A stretch of 14,421 nt of DNA from Microbacteriaceae bacterium (GCA_011620705.1 WOYR01000003.1:1-14421); one strand, 5' to 3'. Positions 1 to 7,094 are shown, numbered from the stretch's first letter. A program made the numbers and translations. The notes: generated by a model from the letters alone, not told the origin.

Positions 1-635
1 GCCTTGGTGTTCTCGCCGTAGCCGACGCCGTCGACGATGCCGATCGCGACCGCGATCAGGTTCTTCAGCACCCCGCCGAATTCGGTGCCGATGACATCCG
101 TGTTGACGAAGCTGCGGAAGTACGGATTGCTCGCCACTGCTGCCACCTGGGAGGCGGTGCGCAGGCTCACCGACGACACGACCGCCGCGGTGGGCTGCTC
201 TTTCGCGATCTCGAGCGCCAGGTTCGGACCGGAGACCACGGCGACGCGTTCCGGGTCGATCTCGAGCTCCTGCTCGATCACCTCGCTCATCCGGTGGCGG
301 GTGCCCTTCTCGACGCCCTTCATGAGCGACACGATCGGGATGCCGTCGGGGATCAGTCCGCGCATGACCCGCAGGTTCTCGCGCAGCGACTGGCTCGGCA
401 CGCTGAGGTAGAGCTGCTCGGCGCCGTCCAGCACCTCGGGCAGGCGCGAGGACGACTGGATGCCGCGGGGCAGGTTGACGCCCGGCAGGTAGTCCGAGTT
501 GCGGTGCGATTGCGTGATCTCGCGCGCCACCTCGCCGCGGCGCGCCCAGATCGTGACGCTCGAGCCGCCGTCGGCGAGCACCTTGGCGAAGGTGGTGCCC
601 CAGGATCCGGCCCCGAGGACGGCGGCGCGGGTCAT
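1..635 (-). CDS. gpsA: NAD(P)H-dependent glycerol-3-phosphate dehydrogenase, partial (C-terminus beyond the window)
   Basis: The enzyme reduces dihydroxyacetone phosphate to sn-glycerol-3-phosphate in the cytoplasm, supplying the backbone of phospholipids. The visible N-terminal 211 codons begin MTRAAVLGAGSWGTTF, so the Rossmann dinucleotide motif GAGSWGT is at residues 8-14. The family motif SGPN is at 135-138, and GVLKN at 188-192 carries the expected catalytic lysine K191. The frame is open to the left edge, so about a third of the usual 330-340 residues is missing because of the window boundary, not a mutation. The ATG at 635 has AGGA six bases upstream. The gene lies 49 bases after plsC and after murA, probably in one operon, which fits a lipid and envelope role. 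Family assignment is very secure from the motifs. Confidence 0.95.
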   Translation of the reverse strand, partial: MTRAAVLGAGSWGTTFAKVLADGGSSVTIWARRGEVAREITQSHRNSDYLPGVNLPRGIQSSSRLPEVLDGAEQLYLSVPSQSLRENLRVMRGLIPDGIPIVSLMKGVEKGTRHRMSEVIEQELEIDPERVAVVSGPNLALEIAKEQPTAAVVSSVSLRTASQVAAVASNPYFRSFVNTDVIGTEFGGVLKNLIAVAIGIVDGVGYGENTK

Positions 636-688
636 GCAGCGTCCTGCGGGATGACGACGGTGTTCATGGCGTTGACCATGCCGTTCAC
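632..688 (-). CDS. Possible 18-residue coupling ORF between plsC and gpsA
   Basis: A short frame encoding MNGMVNAMNTVVIPQDAA fills the plsC-gpsA spacer exactly. Its GTG start overlaps the plsC TGA (GTGA), and its TGA overlaps the gpsA ATG (ATGA). A ribosome ending plsC could therefore re-initiate here and be delivered to gpsA. I recognise no homologue, and a frame this short with both overlaps could arise by chance. The function, if any, is more likely translational coupling than a working peptide. This is inference from geometry only. Confidence 0.22.
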   Translation of the reverse strand: MNGMVNAMNTVVIPQDAA

Positions 689-1497
689 GCTAGCGGCTGG
701 CGGCTCTTCGTCCGCGCCTTCCGCGCCTTCGGCTCTCGCGCGCGCCCGAACTCGCTCTGGCCGTGCGCTGCGGGGTCCCAGCGCTCCGCAGGGGCCGTCT
801 CGCCGCGCAGGCCCTCGAGCAGCGCGGTGATGGACTGCATGAGGAAGTCCGTCGCCTCGGCGAGCGACGCGGCATCCGGCTTGCGGCCCTGCCAGCGGCT
901 CAGGTCGAGCGGCTCGCCGATCACGATGTCGACCGTCTTGCGCGGGAACAGGCTGATGCGCTTTCCGTAGCGCGGCAGGATCTGCTGCGCCCCCCAGTGC
1001 GCGGCCGGAATGAGGGGCACCCCGGTCTCCAGCGCGATCCGCACCGCGCCCAGCTTGCCGCGCATGGGCCAGAGCTCGGGGTCGCGGGTCAGCGTGCCCT
1101 CCGGGTAGACCACCAGCGCGAGGCCCTCTGCGACGATCTTCTCGCCCTGGGAGATCGTGCTGCCCTGCCCGCGCGCTGCGCGCTCGACCGGGACCTGACC
1201 GGTTGCGCTGAGCAGCCAACCGACCACCGGGATCGTGAACAGGCTCGCCTTCGCGAGAAAGCGCGGCACGCGTCCCTGATGCCACAGCGCGTACCCCGTC
1301 ACCAGCGGATCGAAATCGGTCATGTGGTTCGGCGCCAGGATGAATGCGCCGCTGCGCGGGATCCGCTCGGCGTGCTGCACCCGGTACCTGCCCACCAACC
1401 GGATGAAGGGAACGGTCAGGCCGGTGAGGAGGCGCCAGGCCGGCGTCCGCTCCTTCCGCGCGACGGCCCGATCGATGCCGTGGGGATTGCGCGCCAC
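685..1497 (-). CDS. plsC: 1-acyl-sn-glycerol-3-phosphate acyltransferase (PlsC/LPLAT family)
   Basis: The 270-residue protein should acylate lysophosphatidic acid to phosphatidic acid at the inner face of the membrane. The catalytic NHX4D motif is NHMTDFD (H58, D63). GQVPVERAA at 100-108 matches the GxxPVxR substrate-binding block, and YPEGT at 131-135 matches the EGT block. A hydrophobic stretch around residues 84-98 (LFTIPVVGWLLSATG) could associate with the membrane. The C-terminal tail (about 245-270) is basic and probably disordered. The GTG start at 1497 has AGGGG seven bases upstream and lies 10 bases after the murA stop. This argues for co-transcription with murA and gpsA, and GpsA product feeds this pathway. 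Close relatives of this family can use other acyl acceptors, so exact substrate is inferred. Confidence 0.9.
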   Translation of the reverse strand: MARNPHGIDRAVARKERTPAWRLLTGLTVPFIRLVGRYRVQHAERIPRSGAFILAPNHMTDFDPLVTGYALWHQGRVPRFLAKASLFTIPVVGWLLSATGQVPVERAARGQGSTISQGEKIVAEGLALVVYPEGTLTRDPELWPMRGKLGAVRIALETGVPLIPAAHWGAQQILPRYGKRISLFPRKTVDIVIGEPLDLSRWQGRKPDAASLAEATDFLMQSITALLEGLRGETAPAERWDPAAHGQSEFGRAREPKARKARTKSRQPLA

Positions 1498-1507
1498 CAG
1501 CGAGCCC

Positions 1508-2884
1508 CTAGCCCTCGAGGGTGAACTGCGCGCCGAGCGCCTCGAGCTTCTCGACGAAGTGCTCGTAGCCGCGGCTGATGATCCCCAGGTTGGTGACCGT
1601 CGAACGCCCTTCGGCGGTCAGGGCGGCGATCAGGTAGCTGAAGCCGCCGCGCAGATCCGGGACGCGCACATCCGCGCCGTGCAACGGGGTGGGGCCGGTG
1701 ATCACGGCCGCCTGCTCCAGCTTGCGGCGGGGGACCCGGCGGGTGACCGACTCGAGGCCGTCCTGGTGCACCACGATGTCCGCGCCCATCTCGACCAGGG
1801 CATCCGTGAATCCGAAGCGGTTCTCGTAGACCGTCTCATGCACGACCGAAACGCCCTCCGCCTGGGTGAGCGCGACGATCAGCGGCTGCTGCCAGTCGGT
1901 CATGAATCCCGGATGTACGTCGGTCTCCACCTGCACCGGCTTGAGGGCGCCCCCCGGGTGGAAGAAGCGGATGCCGTCCTCCTGCACCTCGAAGGCGCCG
2001 CCGGCCTTGCGGAAGACGTTGAGGAAGGTCATCAGCTCCTGCTGCTTCGCGCCGCCGACGAAGATGTCGCCCTTGGTGGCGAGCGCCGCGGCGGCCCAGC
2101 TGGCGGCCTCGTTGCGGTCGAAGATGGCGCGATGGGTGTAGCCGCTCAGCGTCTCGACGCCCTCGATGAAGATCGTGCGGTTGGGCTCGATCCAGATGAC
2201 CGCGCCCATCTTCTGCAGCACGGCGATCAGGTCCATGATCTCGGGCTCGATCGCGGCATTCTTGAGCTCCGTGACGCCCTCGGCCCGCACCGCGGTCAGC
2301 AGCACCTGCTCGGTGGCGCCGACGCTCGGGTACGGCAGCTCGATGTTCGCGCCGTGCAGGCCGTTCGGGGCGGTGATCCGGATGCCCTCGTAGCTCTTGT
2401 CGACGACCGCCCCGAAGGCGCGCAGGGCAGCCATGTGGAAATCGATCGGCCGGTCGCCGATGCGGCAACCGCCGAGATCGGGGATGAGCGCCTCGCCGAT
2501 GCGGTGCAGCAGCGGGCCGCAGAACAGGATGGGGATGCGGCTGGAGCCGGCCAGCGCGTCGATCTGCGCGAAGTGCGCCCGCTCGACATTCGTCGGGTCG
2601 AGCACGAGCACGCCCTCCTCGGGACTGGTCACCGCGACCCCGTATGCGTCGAGCATCCGGGTCACGATCGACACGTCGCTGATCTCGGGGACGTCCTGCA
2701 GGATGCTGGGGGTGTCGCCGAGCAGCGCCGCGACCATCGCCTTGGTCGCGAGGTTCTTCGCCCCGCGCACCTCGATGCGGCCGCGCAGCGGCCTGCCGCC
2801 GTCGATCACGATCTTGTCGGAACTGAGACCCACGCGCGCTCCCGGCTTCCGGGCGTCCTTCGCGAGATCCTCGACCGTGTCCAC
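1508..2884 (-). CDS. murA: UDP-N-acetylglucosamine 1-carboxyvinyltransferase
   Basis: MurA transfers enolpyruvate from phosphoenolpyruvate to UDP-GlcNAc, the first committed step of peptidoglycan synthesis, in the cytoplasm. From the chosen start the protein has 458 residues, against 419 in E. coli; most of the excess is an N-terminal extension of about 20 residues. Visible landmarks are GAKN at 41-44 (catalytic Lys-Asn pair), GGCRIGDRP with the fosfomycin-target cysteine at C140, HPGFMTDWQ with the catalytic aspartate region, and the late arginine in DLRGGFSY. The frame can be extended to a GTG at 2902, but the GTG at 2884 has AGGAG five bases upstream and is preferred. It is the first gene of a likely murA-plsC-gpsA operon. 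Confidence 0.95.
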   Translation of the reverse strand: MDTVEDLAKDARKPGARVGLSSDKIVIDGGRPLRGRIEVRGAKNLATKAMVAALLGDTPSILQDVPEISDVSIVTRMLDAYGVAVTSPEEGVLVLDPTNVERAHFAQIDALAGSSRIPILFCGPLLHRIGEALIPDLGGCRIGDRPIDFHMAALRAFGAVVDKSYEGIRITAPNGLHGANIELPYPSVGATEQVLLTAVRAEGVTELKNAAIEPEIMDLIAVLQKMGAVIWIEPNRTIFIEGVETLSGYTHRAIFDRNEAASWAAAALATKGDIFVGGAKQQELMTFLNVFRKAGGAFEVQEDGIRFFHPGGALKPVQVETDVHPGFMTDWQQPLIVALTQAEGVSVVHETVYENRFGFTDALVEMGADIVVHQDGLESVTRRVPRRKLEQAAVITGPTPLHGADVRVPDLRGGFSYLIAALTAEGRSTVTNLGIISRGYEHFVEKLEALGAQFTLEG

Positions 2885-2959
2885 CTGTGCTCCTGTCGTC
2901 ACGCGCCCCCGGTTCCGACTTGATGGCGCCGGGTTCAGGGCGGCTACCGGGACCTCCCG

Positions 2960-2965
2960 AGTGTA
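2960..2965 (-). promoter_or_regulatory. Candidate -10 box for the murA operon
   Basis: On the minus strand the spacer upstream of murA reads GGGTTACACTCGGG. TACACT matches the actinobacterial TAnnnT -10 pattern in otherwise very GC-rich DNA. Transcription would begin near 2953, giving a 5' leader of roughly 70 bases. No convincing -35 hexamer is present at 16-18 bases, so the call rests on the -10 and its position alone. Confidence 0.45.
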
Positions 2966-2981
2966 ACCCGGGGCAGCCGGG

Positions 2982-2998
2982 GGGCGTGGATCGCGCCC
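2982..2998 (-). terminator. Weak hairpin downstream of the metallophosphoesterase gene
   Basis: An inverted repeat GGGCG-N7-CGCCC begins about 24 bases after the TGA of the metallophosphoesterase gene, before the murA -10 box. No U-tract follows, so it could be a non-canonical actinobacterial terminator or a chance feature of GC-rich DNA. Confidence 0.2.
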
Positions 2999-3021
2999 GG
3001 GCGGAGACGGACCGCGTCGCC

Positions 3022-4743
3022 TCAGAGGGCCAGCCCGGCCGGAAAGGGCAGCAGCAGTTCGACGTTGCGGTCCGCCGTCGAGCCCCGGTGGTCGTCAGGA
3101 TCCAGCTGCGGGTCGTTCGCGGCGAGTTCGCGGGAGAGGGAGGCGAGCGCCAGCGTGCTGTCGAGGGAGCCGTCCCAGAGCGCGGGGGCCGCGCTGTCGA
3201 TCATGGTGCAGAAGATCGAGAGCGTGCCGTCGCGGTTGTCGGCGATCTCGATGGCGCGCAGCTGCTGCGGCCAGTCGATGTGGCTGGCGGTGGTGACCTC
3301 CCAGAATCCGCCGCCCGCTGCGGCGGCGTGCGGCCTCACCGAGTTGCGGTGGGTGTGGCCGTTCACCCAGACGATGACCTGCGGATGCCGCAGCAGCAGC
3401 TCGACGAGCTGCGGTCCCAGCATCCTGGCCGGCTCGCCGTCGTTCACGAGTTCGTTGGTCATCGAGTGGGAGGTGTGGTGGCTGACGATCATCGTGGCGA
3501 GTTCTGGACGCTCTGCCAGTGTCGTCTCGAGCCATGCGGCCTGCGCGTGGTCGAGCGAGCCGGCGGCGCCACCCCGTTCGTCCACGGTGTCGAGCACGAC
3601 CATCCGCAGCGACGAAGCGCCGCCGGGCAGCGCCGGCAGGTCCTGCACGTAGTACGCCGTGCCCGAAGCGCGATTGGCCTCGGTGAAGCCGTGCCCGATC
3701 GGGGCGCCCCTCGTGCTGAAATGCTCCTCCACCACCTCGGCGCGCGCCACCAGCCTGCGGTCGGCGTCGGGCGTCACGGGCCGGGTCGGCAGCTCGGCGA
3801 TCACATCGGGATCCCCGGCGATGAGCCGTGCCACCGCGTCCTCGCCGCGCATGCCTGCCGGAAGCCCCACCGGCTTGCGGTCGCCGGTCGCGAGGGCGCG
3901 CGCGGCATCCGTCGCCGGGAAGATGCCGCCGTAGAGCCCGTCGTGGTTGCCGTGCACGGCGAACCAGGGCAGCGCGAGCCCGACCGCGGTGAACGGCCGG
4001 ATGGCGGCCGCGAGCAGGCCCGGCACCTCCGGGAATCCGTGCTCGCGCCGGAAGGCGTCGACGGGGGCGCCGGCCGGCGGCTCCGGATGCCAGTAGACCG
4101 GGTCGTAGCTGCCAGGGTCGCCGTCCGCGGCACCCTCGAAGACCTCGGCCGCGCCGCTGTTCGCCGCGACCACTCCGCCGTCCAGCAGGTCGATCGCCCA
4201 GCGGAGCTCGTTGAATTGGCAGTTGTCGGTCGCGTCGCCGGTCGTCACCGCGAACTGGAACGCGGCTCCGGTCGCCGGCGCTGCCGCCAGCCCGGCGACG
4301 GCTCGGACCGTGGCATCCACCACCTGCGCCGACAGCATCTCCTGCGGCCGGTACGAAGCCCCGAAGCCGACGCCGCCGCGGAACAGGGATGGGTCATCGA
4401 GGAACTCGAAGCGGGCCGGGGTCTGCGTGTCCTGCACGTGCATGTCGGTGAAGTGGGCGAAGGCCGCGAAGGGGCGGCGGCGTGCGGCACGACCGGCGCG
4501 GGCCGGCGCGAGTTCGGCGCGCACCAGCCACGGCTCCCCTGGCGCCACGAGGTGCCGCCGGAAGCCGCGCACGCCCGCGGCCCCGAGCACCAGGGTGCGC
4601 CGGACGGTCGCCGCGAGGACGGCGGGCGCGCTCGGCGCCGTCGGCGCCGCCCCGAGAAGGCCGATCCCGGCAAGCCCCACCGCCCCGAGAAGGACGGCGC
4701 GGCGGGTCGGGCCGACCCTGTCCCGTCCAGCGCGCGAACCCAT
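3022..4743 (-). CDS. Tat-exported metallophosphoesterase, PPA1498-like family
   Basis: The 573-residue protein carries the full calcineurin-like metallophosphoesterase signature in order: DMH at 100-102, GD at 169-170 followed by N174, GNHD at 265-268, SHHT at 421-424 and GHTH at 462-465. These residues normally bind two metal ions and attack phosphate esters. The N-terminus has TRR at 13-15, a hydrophobic stretch 16-32 and an Ala-rich cleavage region near 40-46, as expected for a twin-arginine signal. It fits the actinobacterial family described as 'metallophosphoesterase, PPA1498 family' with an RR signal. The substrate is unknown; an extracytoplasmic phosphodiester or phosphomonoester is likely. 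ATG 4743 has no good Shine-Dalgarno, but no better in-frame start precedes the RR motif. It stands alone between leuD and murA. Confidence 0.85.
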   Translation of the reverse strand: MGSRAGRDRVGPTRRAVLLGAVGLAGIGLLGAAPTAPSAPAVLAATVRRTLVLGAAGVRGFRRHLVAPGEPWLVRAELAPARAGRAARRRPFAAFAHFTDMHVQDTQTPARFEFLDDPSLFRGGVGFGASYRPQEMLSAQVVDATVRAVAGLAAAPATGAAFQFAVTTGDATDNCQFNELRWAIDLLDGGVVAANSGAAEVFEGAADGDPGSYDPVYWHPEPPAGAPVDAFRREHGFPEVPGLLAAAIRPFTAVGLALPWFAVHGNHDGLYGGIFPATDAARALATGDRKPVGLPAGMRGEDAVARLIAGDPDVIAELPTRPVTPDADRRLVARAEVVEEHFSTRGAPIGHGFTEANRASGTAYYVQDLPALPGGASSLRMVVLDTVDERGGAAGSLDHAQAAWLETTLAERPELATMIVSHHTSHSMTNELVNDGEPARMLGPQLVELLLRHPQVIVWVNGHTHRNSVRPHAAAAGGGFWEVTTASHIDWPQQLRAIEIADNRDGTLSIFCTMIDSAAPALWDGSLDSTLALASLSRELAANDPQLDPDDHRGSTADRNVELLLPFPAGLAL

Positions 4744-4805
4744 CGGAGACAGGCTCGGCGCCGCAGATGACGCGATCGTGAATTCGGCCCCCGTGCCGAC
4801 GACCG

Positions 4806-4823
4806 GCCGGGTGTCCGCCCGGC
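4806..4823 (-). other. Inverted repeat between leuD and the metallophosphoesterase gene
   Basis: A 6-bp perfect stem GCCGGG-N6-CCCGGC lies in the 134-base gap after leuD. It follows the only AT-rich patch of the spacer (about 4826-4836, TTGTGAAATCT on the minus strand). It has no U-tract. It could be a terminator of leuCD lacking a U-tract, or structure in the leader of the next gene; the sequence does not decide. I see no clear -10 box for the downstream gene. Confidence 0.3.
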
Positions 4824-4841
4824 GAAGATTTCACAACCGGA

Positions 4842-4871
4842 CGGCGACGGCCCGGCGACGGCCCGGCGACG
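4842..4871. repeat. Short tandem repeat, 11-bp period, just after leuD
   Basis: The octamer cggcgacg occurs at 4842, 4853 and 4864, giving about 2.7 copies of an 11-bp unit (cggcgacggcc). It begins within 10 bases of the leuD stop. The length could vary between strains by slippage. No function is evident. Confidence 0.7.
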
Positions 4872-4877
4872 CCGCGG

Positions 4878-5474
4878 TTATCGCACGGGGAGCGTTGTGG
4901 GCCGCCAGCTCTCGCGGCCGGCCTCGAACTCGCTGATCCGATCCTCATCGCGGAGCGTCAAGCCGATGTCGTCGAGCCCCTCGAGCAGCCGCCAGCGCGT
5001 GTAGTCGTCGATGTCGAACGGCGCCGAGAGATCCCCGACCGAAACGGTGCGCCCGAGCAGGTCGATCGTCGCCCGGATGCCAGGTTGAGCTTCGATCCGC
5101 TCCCAGAACTGCTCGACGAGATCCTCGTCGACGGTCCCCGTGAGCAGGCCCTGCTTGCCCGAGTTGCCCCGGAAGATGTCGCCGAAGCGCGGGGCGATCA
5201 CGGCCTTGAAGCCGTAGTCGCGCAGCGCCCAGACGGCGTGCTCGCGGCTCGACCCTGTGCCGAAGTCCTGCCCGGCGAAGAGCACGGTCGCACCTGTATA
5301 CGCGGGGTCGTTGAGGACGAACTCGGGGTCCTGGCGCCAGGAGGAGAACAGCGCATCCTCGTAGCCGGTCTTGGTGACGCGTTTGAGGAACACTGCCGGG
5401 ATGATCTGGTCGGTGTCGACGTTGCTGCGGCGCAGCGGCATGGCGACGCCGGTGAACGTGGTGATCTTGTCCAT
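4878..5474 (-). CDS. leuD: 3-isopropylmalate dehydratase small subunit
   Basis: LeuD pairs with LeuC to isomerise 2-isopropylmalate to 3-isopropylmalate in leucine synthesis in the cytoplasm. The 198-residue length is normal for the bacterial small subunit. The N-terminus MDKITTFTGVAMPLRRSNVDTDQIIPA contains the typical VDTDQIIPA segment (19-27). The swivelling-domain motif GSSREHA is at 74-80, and the block APRFGDIFRGNSGKQG (94-109) is characteristic. ATG 5474 begins two bases after the leuC TAA. No strong Shine-Dalgarno sits at ideal distance, so translation is probably coupled to leuC. A longer in-frame extension to 5873 runs antisense to nothing useful and overlaps leuC, so it is rejected as the start. 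Confidence 0.96.
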   Translation of the reverse strand: MDKITTFTGVAMPLRRSNVDTDQIIPAVFLKRVTKTGYEDALFSSWRQDPEFVLNDPAYTGATVLFAGQDFGTGSSREHAVWALRDYGFKAVIAPRFGDIFRGNSGKQGLLTGTVDEDLVEQFWERIEAQPGIRATIDLLGRTVSVGDLSAPFDIDDYTRWRLLEGLDDIGLTLRDEDRISEFEAGRESWRPTTLPVR

Positions 5475-5476
5475 GA

Positions 5477-6943
5477 TTACGCGTCCGCCTTCTCGTCGGC
5501 CGAGCCGGTCGCGACCAGGTCCCACGGCGACGAGAGCGTCCCACGGATGGCAGTGGCCGCTGCCACCAGCGGCGACACCAGGTGGGTGCGCCCTCCCTTG
5601 CCCTGACGGCCCTCGAAGTTGCGGTTCGAGGTGGATGCGCAGCGCTCCCCCGGTGCCAGCTGGTCCGGATTCATCCCGAGGCACATCGAGCAGCCCGCGA
5701 AGCGCCACTCGGCGCCGAACTCCTCGAAGATCCTGTCCAGTCCCTCGGCTTCGGCCTCGAGCCGCACGCGGGCCGAGCCGGGCACGACCATGACGCGCAC
5801 GTGGTCGGCCTTCTTCCGCCCCTGCACGACGCTCGCGAAGGCCCGCAGGTCTTCGATGCGCGAGTTCGTGCACGAGCCCATGAAGACGGCATCCACCCTG
5901 ATGTCCTTCATGGGGGTGCCGGCGGCCAGGTCCATGTACTCGAGGGCGCGCTCGGCGGCCGCGCGGTCATTCGGGTCGGAGTACGACGCCGGGTCGGGGA
6001 TCGCCTCGCTCAGCGAGACGCCCTGACCGGGATTGGTGCCCCAGGTCACGAAGGGCTCCAACTGGTCCGCGTCGAGGTGGACCTCGGCGTCGAACACCGC
6101 GTCGTCGTCGGTCTTCAGGGTCTCCCAGTACGCGATCGCTGCATCCCAGTCCTCGCCCTGCGGGGCGTGCGGGCGTCCCTTCAAGTAGGCGTATGTCGTC
6201 TCGTCGGGCGCGACCATTCCGGCCCGGGCGCCCGCCTCGATCGACATGTTGCAGATGGTCATCCTGCCCTCCATGGAGAGGGCCCGGATGGCGCTGCCGC
6301 GGTACTCGAGCACATAGCCCTGCCCGCCGCCGGTGCCGATCTTGGCGATCACGGCCAGGATGATGTCCTTCGCGGTCACACCGGGCCGCAGCTCGCCTTC
6401 GACCGTGATGGCCATCGTCTTGAACGGCTGCAGCGGCAGCGTCTGCGTGGCGAGCACATGCTCCACCTCGCTGGTGCCGATGCCGAAGGCCATCGCCCCG
6501 AAGGCGCCGTGCGTGCTGGTGTGCGAGTCGCCGCACACCACCGTGATGCCCGGCATGGTCAGGCCCAGCTGCGGGCCGACCACGTGCACGATGCCCTGCT
6601 CGATGTCGCCGAGCGGGTGCAGCCGGATGCCGAACTCCTCGCAGTTCCGTCGCAGCGTCTCGATCTGCGTGCGGCTGGTGAGGTCGGCGATGGGCCGGTC
6701 GATGGCCAGGGTCGGAGTGTTGTGGTCCTCGGTCGCGATGGTCAGATCCGGCCGCCGCACCGGTCGGCCCTCTGCACGGAGGCCGTCGAAGGCCTGCGGG
6801 CTGGTGACCTCGTGCACGAGGTGCAGGTCGATGTAGATCAGATCGGGCGAGCCGTCTTCGCCTTTGACGACCAGATGGTCGTTCCAGACCTTCTCGGCCA
6901 GGGTCTTGGCGGTCCGGGGCCTGTCGTTGGGGGTGTCGCTCAC
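5477..6943 (-). CDS. leuC: 3-isopropylmalate dehydratase large subunit
   Basis: The 488-residue protein is the [4Fe-4S] catalytic subunit of isopropylmalate isomerase, an aconitase-family enzyme. The three cluster cysteines are visible as GSCTNSR (C358) and AGCSMCLG (C418, C421); their 60-then-3 spacing is that of E. coli LeuC. CGDSHTSTHGAFG (137-149) and the C-terminal NRNFEGRQG (440-448) are also family blocks. The GTG start at 6943 has AAGGA about eight bases upstream and yields MSDTPNDRPRTAKTLAEKVW. The open frame extends 52 codons further upstream but runs through the leader and promoter region, so it is not used. Expression is probably controlled by the leucine leader peptide and by base pairing of its mRNA with this Shine-Dalgarno. 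No IclR-type regulator gene adjoins it in this window. Confidence 0.97.
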   Translation of the reverse strand: MSDTPNDRPRTAKTLAEKVWNDHLVVKGEDGSPDLIYIDLHLVHEVTSPQAFDGLRAEGRPVRRPDLTIATEDHNTPTLAIDRPIADLTSRTQIETLRRNCEEFGIRLHPLGDIEQGIVHVVGPQLGLTMPGITVVCGDSHTSTHGAFGAMAFGIGTSEVEHVLATQTLPLQPFKTMAITVEGELRPGVTAKDIILAVIAKIGTGGGQGYVLEYRGSAIRALSMEGRMTICNMSIEAGARAGMVAPDETTYAYLKGRPHAPQGEDWDAAIAYWETLKTDDDAVFDAEVHLDADQLEPFVTWGTNPGQGVSLSEAIPDPASYSDPNDRAAAERALEYMDLAAGTPMKDIRVDAVFMGSCTNSRIEDLRAFASVVQGRKKADHVRVMVVPGSARVRLEAEAEGLDRIFEEFGAEWRFAGCSMCLGMNPDQLAPGERCASTSNRNFEGRQGKGGRTHLVSPLVAAATAIRGTLSSPWDLVATGSADEKADA

Positions 6944-7039
6944 GGGTGCGTTCCTTCTTCGTTCGAGTCTGCCGGCCGACGACGAACTCCGCGACGAGGG
7001 AGGCCGGGGACTAGGCCTCGTCGCGGCGACGAAGGAGGA
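6944..7039 (-). promoter_or_regulatory. Candidate leucine-responsive attenuator upstream of leuC
   Basis: The leader RNA contains mutually exclusive pairings, found by eye. Segment 1, TCCTCCTTCGT (7039-7029), spans the leader leucine codons and is complementary at 10 of 11 positions to ACGAAGAAGGA (6962-6952), which contains the leuC Shine-Dalgarno. Segment 1 can also pair locally: CTTCGTCG-CCG-CGACGAGG (7034-7016, 8 bp with one G-U). Segment 2, CCGCGACGAGG (7026-7016), pairs perfectly over 11 bp with segment 3, CCTCGTCGCGG (6999-6989). A further stem CCGGCC/GGCCGG (7007-7002 with 6977-6972) is possible. No U-tract follows, so control of translation rather than an intrinsic terminator is the simpler reading. 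Whether a stalled ribosome frees the leuC site is inference. Confidence 0.5.
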
Positions 7040-7058
7040 GGACCCGATCGAGCTGCAT
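7011..7058 (-). CDS. Leucine leader peptide upstream of leuCD
   Basis: A 15-codon frame encodes MQLDRVLLLRRRDEA and ends TAG. Four of 15 residues are leucine, three consecutive (codons CTC CTC CTT), and none uses CTG, normally favoured in GC-rich actinobacteria. There is no Shine-Dalgarno; instead TACCCT ends seven bases before the ATG, so the transcript probably starts at the A of the ATG. Leaderless amino-acid leader peptides are established in actinobacteria for branched-chain pathways. The stop lies 67 bases before leuC. Ribosome stalling on the leucine codons when charged leucine tRNA is scarce would alter the RNA folds described for the attenuator. The peptide itself is probably not functional after synthesis. 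Confidence 0.7.
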   Translation of the reverse strand: MQLDRVLLLRRRDEA

Positions 7059-7065
7059 GATGTCG

Positions 7066-7094
7066 AGGGTAGCACCGGCACGGCGACCGGTTCC
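7066..7094 (-). promoter_or_regulatory. Promoter of the leucine leader-leuCD unit
   Basis: The -10 hexamer TACCCT occupies 7071-7066 on the minus strand, with a 7-base gap to the leader ATG, the geometry of a leaderless transcript. At 17-base spacing the -35 position reads GGAACC, a poor match, as is common in actinobacteria. An inverted repeat ACCGG-N8-CCGGT (7091-7074) covers the spacer and -35 edge and could be an operator or chance. The promoter sits in the 62 bases between the FHA-like gene stop and the leader. Confidence 0.55.

Noticed and set aside
2885..2902. Upstream GTG start for murA
   Set aside because: No good Shine-Dalgarno, whereas the GTG at 2884 has AGGAG at five bases; still possible, difference six residues.
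1322..2923. 533-codon open frame on the plus strand opposite plsC and murA
   Set aside because: Antisense to two unmistakable genes; Arg/Ala/Gly/His-rich product without domains, as expected for a GC-rich shadow frame.
2887..4770. 627-codon open frame on the plus strand opposite the metallophosphoesterase gene
   Set aside because: Covers a complete metallophosphoesterase with all metal-binding motifs; the antisense product is low-complexity and unrecognisable.
5475..5873. Long N-terminal extension of leuD
   Set aside because: Overlaps the end of leuC in another frame; the LeuD N-terminus begins exactly at ATG 5474.
6972..7007. Intrinsic terminator in the leuC leader (CCGGCC/GGCCGG stem)
   Set aside because: Only six base pairs around a 24-base loop and no U-tract, so I do not call it a transcription terminator.
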